From: an uncultured Anaerolineaceae bacterium
GTDB taxonomy: Bacteria > Chloroflexota > Anaerolineae > Anaerolineales > Anaerolineaceae
DNA length: 5,598 nt
Assembly (NCBI GenBank): GCA_937907495.1
Contig: CALESS010000544.1
Span: forward strand, 1 to 5,598
Reading direction: 5' to 3'
Shown: in pieces, positions 1 to 3,723 of the stretch
Numbering within the stretch: position 1 is the first letter of the stretch
Layout of the letters: the number at the start of each line of letters is the position of its first letter
Made by a program: the position numbers and the translations under genes
The notes under the pieces: model-generated
What the model saw: the letters and a program-made list of their open reading frames with translations, nothing else
The model's database searches: none
Told to the model about the DNA's origin: nothing

Positions 1-252
1 AGGGTTCTTCTGGCGGCGATATTGCTCGATCATGAGGTGGAGGATTTCATCCAGCAAACCCATCGCATTGATTTCGCCCGCTTTGATCGCCTGCTCCGGG
101 AAGCGCAGCAGGTCGCGGGCCGCGTTCATTTGCTGGGCAAACATGCGGGCTGAATAAAAGTTCGCAAAAATAACGTTGCCATTAAAGGAAAAAAGGGATT
201 GATCAAATTGAAACCGATCCCGAGATTGGCGGGAAACGTGAAATTCTTTCAT
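1..252 (-). CDS. N-terminal 84 residues of a protein cut by the left edge; possible alpha-amylase family glycosidase of Chloroflexota
   Basis: The frame is open from an ATG at 252 to the window edge. The start is well supported: a strong Shine-Dalgarno, GGGGAGGAA, lies about 8 nt upstream on the minus strand. The protein begins MKEFHVSRQSRDRFQFDQSL, followed by a segment reading NGNVIFANFYSARMFAQQMN and then an acidic and hydrophobic helix ending in EQYRRQKNP. There is no signal peptide or membrane segment. From memory, this opening resembles the N-terminal region of large Anaerolineae proteins annotated as alpha-amylase family (GH13) glycosyl hydrolases, but no GH13 catalytic motif lies in the visible part, so the function is unproven. 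It follows the AlkZ-related gene after 28 nt on the same strand, with no terminator between them, so the two are probably cotranscribed. The reading frame is secure; the product name is tentative. Confidence 0.6.
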   Translation of the reverse strand, partial: MKEFHVSRQSRDRFQFDQSLFSFNGNVIFANFYSARMFAQQMNAARDLLRFPEQAIKAGEINAMGLLDEILHLMIEQYRRQKNP

Positions 253-280
253 GGTGGTTGTTCCTCCCCGGTTCATTATG

Positions 281-1150
281 TTAACGATTATACACCAGCG
301 AGGGTAGAGCAAAATGCTCGCCGGTTATGTTTTCCACTTCTACGGGATGAACCAATTTCCCTTGTTGGGCAAGGCCGGATAACGCAGTGAGAGTCTGATC
401 CATCGGCCAGCGGAAGATTTTTTTCACCTGGGCAACCGTGGCAGCGCCAACGGCTTGAAGATATTTGAATGCCAGGGTTCGGTAAGCCTGCATTTCACTG
501 ACCTGGCGGGCTTCTTCCAGCAAACCTGGAAAATGGTGATGCGTGAGATCGTAAATAAAGGCGTAATTCCAGGCGCCGGCCCGGCTGATACCCACCGGTA
601 AAATCCGGAAGTCCATTTGCAGGGTGGTGAGGGCCTTTTGAAAGCGGCTGTCACTTTCCCGGCTGGTCATGTATGCCAGGCGGCGGAGATCGAGGGTATC
701 CAGGGGGGCATGATCGAGCAGGACTTCATACACTGTTTTCGCTTCGGCGGTTAATTTCCCGGCGGCGTATTGCTCCAGGTAATCTTCTGTTGGCGAACCA
801 TAGTTGGGGGAGAGGGCATAAAATGCGGGCAGACAAGCGAGAGAAATGAACGCATTGCGGCCCGAAAGCACCCGTCCATAATACCAAAACTTCTTGCCAA
901 GTGATTTGTCTTTCCAATCCCAGGTGATATGACCGGGGTCATCATGTTCATCCGGCACAGGTCGGTCTCCAGCGACCGCGCTCCACAAGCTGGGGAAGAG
1001 AATCCCTTTATTCGGCCAAAAGAAAACAAAGCCGCGCTCATTGACGAACTCAACCGCCTGATCAATGGTTCGCAGGCGGTGACGGGGGTGAAGGCGAAAC
1101 GTTTCTTTCTGATAGCTTTGCAACGTTTTTTGAGAGAGGATCAAGGTCAT
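281..1150 (-). CDS. AlkZ-related winged-helix protein (YcaQ/HTH_42-like superfamily)
   Basis: This is a complete 289-residue protein. The ATG at 1150 is the first possible start, because an in-frame TGA lies three codons upstream. The N-terminal half has the segments WPNKGILFPSLW (45-56), DDPGHITWDWKD (70-81) and a GRVLSGRNAFIS stretch (92-103). Two helix-turn-helix-like stretches follow, at about 137-180 and 222-262; the second ends in a wing-like LAQQGKLVHP. This layout matches what I remember of proteins annotated as AlkZ-related, relatives of the DNA glycosylases AlkZ and YcaQ, which unhook interstrand crosslinks or excise alkylated bases. The QxQ or QxD catalytic signature of true AlkZ/YcaQ near an N-terminal QVDxI-type segment is not visible, so DNA glycosylase activity should not be assumed; DNA binding alone is equally possible. 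The gene is transcribed away from mreB and its ribosome binding site is weak (AAGAAAG next to the ATG). No signal peptide or membrane segment is visible. Confidence 0.75.
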   Translation of the reverse strand: MTLILSQKTLQSYQKETFRLHPRHRLRTIDQAVEFVNERGFVFFWPNKGILFPSLWSAVAGDRPVPDEHDDPGHITWDWKDKSLGKKFWYYGRVLSGRNAFISLACLPAFYALSPNYGSPTEDYLEQYAAGKLTAEAKTVYEVLLDHAPLDTLDLRRLAYMTSRESDSRFQKALTTLQMDFRILPVGISRAGAWNYAFIYDLTHHHFPGLLEEARQVSEMQAYRTLAFKYLQAVGAATVAQVKKIFRWPMDQTLTALSGLAQQGKLVHPVEVENITGEHFALPSLVYNR

Positions 1151-1163
1151 CTTTCTTCATGCC

Positions 1164-1184
1164 TGAAATTATTCTTGAAATTAT
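1164..1184 (+). repeat. Tandem direct repeat TGAAATTAT in the divergent control region
   Basis: The 9-mer TGAAATTAT occurs at 1164-1172 and again at 1176-1184, a 12-bp spacing. It covers the -10 box and the expected start site of the minus-strand promoter. It could be a repressor site for the AlkZ-related gene, or a chance product of AT-rich sequence. No known operator was recognised. Confidence 0.4.
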
Positions 1185-1188
1185 ACAT
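1180..1188 (-). promoter_or_regulatory. Candidate -10 box for the AlkZ-related gene
   Basis: On the minus strand, positions 1185-1180 read TATAAT, preceded directly by ATG (1188-1186), so a TG lies next to the hexamer. Transcription would start near 1173, leaving a leader of about 23 nt before the ATG at 1150. No good -35 hexamer lies 16-18 nt upstream. This is a sequence-based prediction only. Confidence 0.45.
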
Positions 1189-1197
1189 CTTGCAAAG

Positions 1198-1209
1198 CTG
1201 AAAAATCAG
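1198..1209. repeat. Small inverted repeat CTGA-AAAA-TCAG between the two -10 boxes
   Basis: CTGA (1198-1201) and TCAG (1206-1209) form a 4-bp inverted repeat around AAAA. It sits almost midway between the opposing -10 boxes, where a bound protein could affect both promoters. Arms this short are common by chance, so the call is weak. Confidence 0.25.
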
Positions 1210-1212
1210 GTA

Positions 1213-1221
1213 TGGTATAAT
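1213..1221 (+). promoter_or_regulatory. Candidate extended -10 promoter of the mre operon
   Basis: The sequence TGGTATAAT contains a perfect -10 hexamer, TATAAT (1216-1221), with the TGn extension at 1213-1215. Extended -10 promoters of the housekeeping sigma factor need little -35 contact. The nearest -35-like element is TTGCAA (1190-1195), 20 nt upstream of the hexamer, which is longer than ideal. Transcription would begin near 1228, giving a leader of about 40 nt before mreB. This is the only strong promoter-like site I see for the four-gene operon. Confidence 0.6.
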
Positions 1222-1256
1222 TTTTCATGGTTTTGTACTCTTCCTTTTGATTTTAT

Positions 1257-1261
1257 AGGAG
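1257..1261 (+). promoter_or_regulatory. Shine-Dalgarno of mreB that fixes a TTG start
   Basis: AGGAG lies 6 nt before the TTG at 1268, the only good ribosome binding site near the N-terminus. The alternative in-frame ATG at 1295 has no comparable site. The AGGA could pair with UCCU at 1242-1245 in the leader, a weak structure of 4-5 bp. Confidence 0.7.
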
Positions 1262-1267
1262 CTCAAT

Positions 1268-2326
1268 TTGACTTTTAATCCACTTAGCTGGTTTATGGGT
1301 CTTTTCTCCCTGGATATTGGCATTGACCTGGGGACGGCCAACACGCTGGTCAATGTGCGAGGCAAGGGGATCGTGTTAAACGAGCCGTCGTGGGTGACGA
1401 TTGATAAACGAACCCGCCGGCCGCTGGCTATTGGAGCCCAGGCCAAAGAGATGGTGGGACGAACCCCCGCCAATGTAATTGCAATCCGGCCCTTGCGGGA
1501 TGGTGTGATTTCTGAGTTTGAAATCACCCAGGCAATGCTGGGTTATTTTATTTACAAGGCGCATCAGCAGTCCATTGTACCGATGCCGAGGCCGCGGGTG
1601 GTGATTGGTATTCCTTCCGGGGCGACAGAGGTTGAAAAACGGGCCGTGTTTGATGCAGCCATGGCTGCCGGGGCACGAGAAGCCTTCCTGATTGAAGAGC
1701 CTCGGGCAGCGGCCCTCGGCGCCGGGCTGCCCGTATCGGAGGTTCGGGGCAGTATGATCGTGGATATCGGCGGCGGCACCACCGAAGTGGCCATTATCTC
1801 GATGGGGGGTGTGGTGGTAAGCCGCTCCTTACGGGTGGCAGGTGATGAACTTGATCAAGATATCATTACCTATATCCGAAATAAATATAATCTATTCATC
1901 GGCGAAAGAATGGCCGAAAATGTGAAAATGCAGATTGGTTCCGCTTATCCGCTGCCCACGGAGAGAACGATGACCGTCCGCGGCCGAAATTTGGTGAGCG
2001 GCCTGCCGGAATCGTTGGAAATTTCCTCGGTGGAGATCCGCGAGGCGGTTTCCGGCTCCATCCAGGTTATTGTGGATACCATCAAAGATTCTATTGATGA
2101 AGCGCCGCCAGAAATTGTGGCCGATCTGATTGATTCCGGGGTATGCCTGGCCGGAGGCGGTGCCCAACTGCATGGGCTTCCTGAGCGCTTAGCGGACGAA
2201 CTTCGTTTACGGGTCTGGGTAGCCGAAGATCCGATGACTTGCGTGGCTCGCGGGGCCGGTATCGTTTTGACAGACCTTGATCTGTATGGTCCATTCCTGG
2301 TTGGACTGGATCGCACCAGCAGGTAA
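1268..2326 (+). CDS. mreB: Rod shape-determining protein MreB (MreB/Mbl family bacterial actin)
   Basis: This 352-residue protein has the usual family length. MreB is an ATP-binding actin homologue that polymerises on the inner face of the membrane and guides side-wall peptidoglycan synthesis. The phosphate-1 loop is DLGTANTLV (20-28), the phosphate-2 loop DIGGGTTEVAIIS (166-178), and the adenosine-binding loop AGGGAQLHGL (295-304); IPSGATEVEKRAV (115-127) and VAEDPMTCVARGAG (318-331) are also typical. The TTG start at 1268 is chosen for its well-placed AGGAG; it gives a hydrophobic leader with Trp8, Phe9 and Met10 that could insert in the membrane, as the N-terminus does in some MreBs. A later ATG at 1295 would give MGLFSLDIGIDLG, also a plausible MreB opening. 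The usual EEPMAAAIG segment reads EEPRAAALG (143-151). It is first in the operon and 44 nt ahead of mreC. MreB and Mbl cannot be told apart here. Confidence 0.96.
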   Translation: MTFNPLSWFMGLFSLDIGIDLGTANTLVNVRGKGIVLNEPSWVTIDKRTRRPLAIGAQAKEMVGRTPANVIAIRPLRDGVISEFEITQAMLGYFIYKAHQQSIVPMPRPRVVIGIPSGATEVEKRAVFDAAMAAGAREAFLIEEPRAAALGAGLPVSEVRGSMIVDIGGGTTEVAIISMGGVVVSRSLRVAGDELDQDIITYIRNKYNLFIGERMAENVKMQIGSAYPLPTERTMTVRGRNLVSGLPESLEISSVEIREAVSGSIQVIVDTIKDSIDEAPPEIVADLIDSGVCLAGGGAQLHGLPERLADELRLRVWVAEDPMTCVARGAGIVLTDLDLYGPFLVGLDRTSR

Positions 2327-2370
2327 TGAAGCCAAGCCATTCACTTTGCGCTCCAGGTTAATAAATAAAA

Positions 2371-3216
2371 ATGAAAAATAAACTACCGCGATATTTCCAA
2401 ACAGCGGTTTTCGTCCTGGTGGTGGGCGGAATTCTGATTCTCGCCATCAGCGGCTATTTGAATCCTGCCATCCAGGCAGCTTCCAATCCATTAATCTCAG
2501 CGCAAAATTGGATTTCATCCCGTTATCAAGCGATCTATGAATTTTTCACTGTACCACGGGATGTTGCATCCCTCCGCGAACAAATCGCCGCGCTGGAAGC
2601 GGAAAACAATCTGCTGAAAACCAAAAATATCGAACTTGAACAATCGCTGAAAGAGGTGAATATTCTTTCGCAATTGGTGGGTTTTGCCCGTAACCGCCCA
2701 GAAAACCAATATGTGGCGGCCTCCGTCATTGGGAGGGACCCAAGCCCATTTTTGCACTACATCATCATCAACCAGGGCAGTGATAATGGGTTGCGGTATG
2801 GCATGCCCGTGGTGACCCAACAGGGATTGGTCGGGCGGATTGATGCCGTAATTGGCGGCGCCGCCCGGGTTCAATTGATAACTGACCCAGGTGCCACCGT
2901 CAACATCAGCCTGCAAAATGCCGGCGCGGATGGAGTGCTCACCGGCTCGTTGACCGGAGATATCAACCTGGAGATGGTAACACAAGACGTCAATCTCCAA
3001 CCCGGCGACCTGGTGCTGACCTCCGGGTTGGGTGGGGCATATCCGCAAGATATCCTGATCGGGCAGGTGATCACCGTCCGCAGGCTGGAAACGGATCTTT
3101 TCCAAACCGCATCCATTCAGCCGGTGGTAGATTTCTCCAACCTGCAGGCCGTACTGGTTATCAAGAACTATACTCCCATTGATATCCCCCCCCTTTTTCC
3201 CGGGCACACCCCCTGA
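2371..3216 (+). CDS. mreC: Rod shape-determining protein MreC
   Basis: This 281-residue protein has normal MreC length. MreC is a bitopic membrane protein whose extracytoplasmic domain self-assembles and activates PBP2 within the elongasome. A short basic N-terminus (KNKLPR) leads into a membrane segment at about 10-30. A coiled coil follows at about 66-98, rich in Leu, Glu and Lys (LREQIAALEAENNLLKTKN), and then the beta-rich domain with GRDPSPFLHY (121-130), QQGLVGRI (140-147), DGVLTG (187-192) and GDLVLTSGLGGAYP (202-215). The tail is short and ends PPLFPGHTP. The ATG at 2371 has a poor ribosome binding site: the nearest AGG is 13 nt away, in an A/T-rich leader (TTAATAAATAAAA). Translation may rely on that unstructured leader or on ribosomes arriving from mreB. 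An 8-C run lies in the last codons, and the stop is 3 nt before the mreD start. Confidence 0.95.
   Translation: MKNKLPRYFQTAVFVLVVGGILILAISGYLNPAIQAASNPLISAQNWISSRYQAIYEFFTVPRDVASLREQIAALEAENNLLKTKNIELEQSLKEVNILSQLVGFARNRPENQYVAASVIGRDPSPFLHYIIINQGSDNGLRYGMPVVTQQGLVGRIDAVIGGAARVQLITDPGATVNISLQNAGADGVLTGSLTGDINLEMVTQDVNLQPGDLVLTSGLGGAYPQDILIGQVITVRRLETDLFQTASIQPVVDFSNLQAVLVIKNYTPIDIPPLFPGHTP
3186..3193 (+). repeat. Homopolymer of eight C near the mreC 3' end
   Basis: Eight consecutive C (3186-3193), followed by five T, encode the Pro-Pro-Leu-Phe part of the MreC tail. Runs this long can slip in replication or transcription and are also prone to sequencing error. Confidence 0.9.
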
Positions 3217-3225
3217 GCCGTGCCT
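3202..3225 (+). promoter_or_regulatory. Predicted hairpin holding the mreD start, with the mreC stop in its loop
   Basis: GGGCAC (3202-3207) can pair with GTGCCT (3220-3225): five Watson-Crick pairs plus one G-U. The 12-nt loop (3208-3219) contains the mreC TGA (3214-3216). The 3' arm begins with the mreD GTG start. A ribosome finishing mreC would open the stem and expose the start, and there is no Shine-Dalgarno for independent initiation. Structure and role are inferred from pairing alone. Confidence 0.5.
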
Positions 3226-3723
3226 ACAATCCTAGCCTTTCCAATTTTGATTCTGCTGGCGATTCTGCAATCTTCACTCATCAGCCGGATTACTCTCCTT
3301 CAAGGCAGTGCGGATCTGCTGCTTTTATTCTTAATTGCCTGGGCCTCGCAAGACCGGGTTAAGAATGCCTGGTTCTGGGCTGTGCTGGGAGGAACGGTGA
3401 TGAGCTTCCTAAGCGGGCTGCCATTTGTCGTCTTGATCCTCTCCTATTTGGCCATCGTATTGGGTGTGAGGTTGGTAATTAAGAGCATCTGGCAGGTTCC
3501 GATATTAATGATGTTGATTGGCACGACCCTGGGCACGATTCTCCTGCTGGGGGTTCAATTCCTCGTCCGGGTGATCAGCGGCGTGCCGCTGCCGTTTGGA
3601 GAAAGTCTCAGCCTGGTGATTTTGCCCAGCATTTTGCTTAATCTGCTTTTCAGTATTCCTGTGTATACTCTGGTTACGGATCTGGCCAATTGGCTTTTCC
3701 CAACCGAAAAGGACGCATCATGA
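3220..3723 (+). CDS. mreD: Rod shape-determining protein MreD
   Basis: This 167-residue, very hydrophobic protein has the usual size and composition for MreD, the integral membrane partner of MreC in the elongasome. About five or six membrane segments can be seen, roughly at 3-22, 25-43, 50-66, 68-86, 92-117 and 130-155, with short basic loops such as QDRVKN (44-49) and RLVIK (84-88). MreD sequences are poorly conserved, so position between mreC and mrdA is a large part of the identification. The GTG at 3220 follows the mreC stop by 3 nt and is in the same frame as mreC, so translation cannot start further upstream in that frame. No Shine-Dalgarno precedes it, which points to re-initiation by ribosomes that have just finished mreC. 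Its stop overlaps the mrdA start as ATGA. Confidence 0.9.
   Translation: MPTILAFPILILLAILQSSLISRITLLQGSADLLLLFLIAWASQDRVKNAWFWAVLGGTVMSFLSGLPFVVLILSYLAIVLGVRLVIKSIWQVPILMMLIGTTLGTILLLGVQFLVRVISGVPLPFGESLSLVILPSILLNLLFSIPVYTLVTDLANWLFPTEKDAS
3694..3711 (+). promoter_or_regulatory. Predicted hairpin over the mrdA Shine-Dalgarno
   Basis: CTTTTC (3694-3699) and GAAAAG (3706-3711) are perfect 6-nt inverted repeats with a 6-nt loop, CCAACC. The 3' arm includes most of the mrdA ribosome binding site AAGGA (3709-3713), which stands 6 nt before the ATG. The stem is A-U rich and weak. It lies inside the last codons of mreD, so ribosomes translating mreD would melt it. Confidence 0.4.

Noticed and set aside
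1062..1160. Short minus-strand frame of 32 codons starting ATG at 1160, just upstream of and overlapping the AlkZ-related start
   Set aside because: It has a start but no good ribosome binding site and no resemblance to a known leader peptide; probably chance.
929..1201. 90-codon plus-strand open frame over the start of the AlkZ-related gene
   Set aside because: It overlaps a well-supported minus-strand gene and extends through the divergent promoter region; no ribosome binding site or family resemblance.
1945..2340. 131-codon minus-strand open frame over the mreB 3' end
   Set aside because: Low-complexity Ser/Arg/Pro composition typical of an antisense shadow of a coding region.
2327..2370. 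Possible terminator or internal promoter between mreB and mreC
   Set aside because: No hairpin with a U-tract and no TATAAT-like box at a sensible distance; the gap reads as an ordinary operon spacer.
2515..3207. 230-codon open frame antisense to mreC
   Set aside because: It lies wholly inside a clear mreC, and its translation is rich in Gly, Gln and His without recognisable motifs, as expected for a shadow frame.
3685..3694. Perfect palindrome GCCAATTGGC near the mreD 3' end
   Set aside because: It is explained by coding sequence (Ala-Asn-Trp-Leu) and is a single short palindrome without a partner site.
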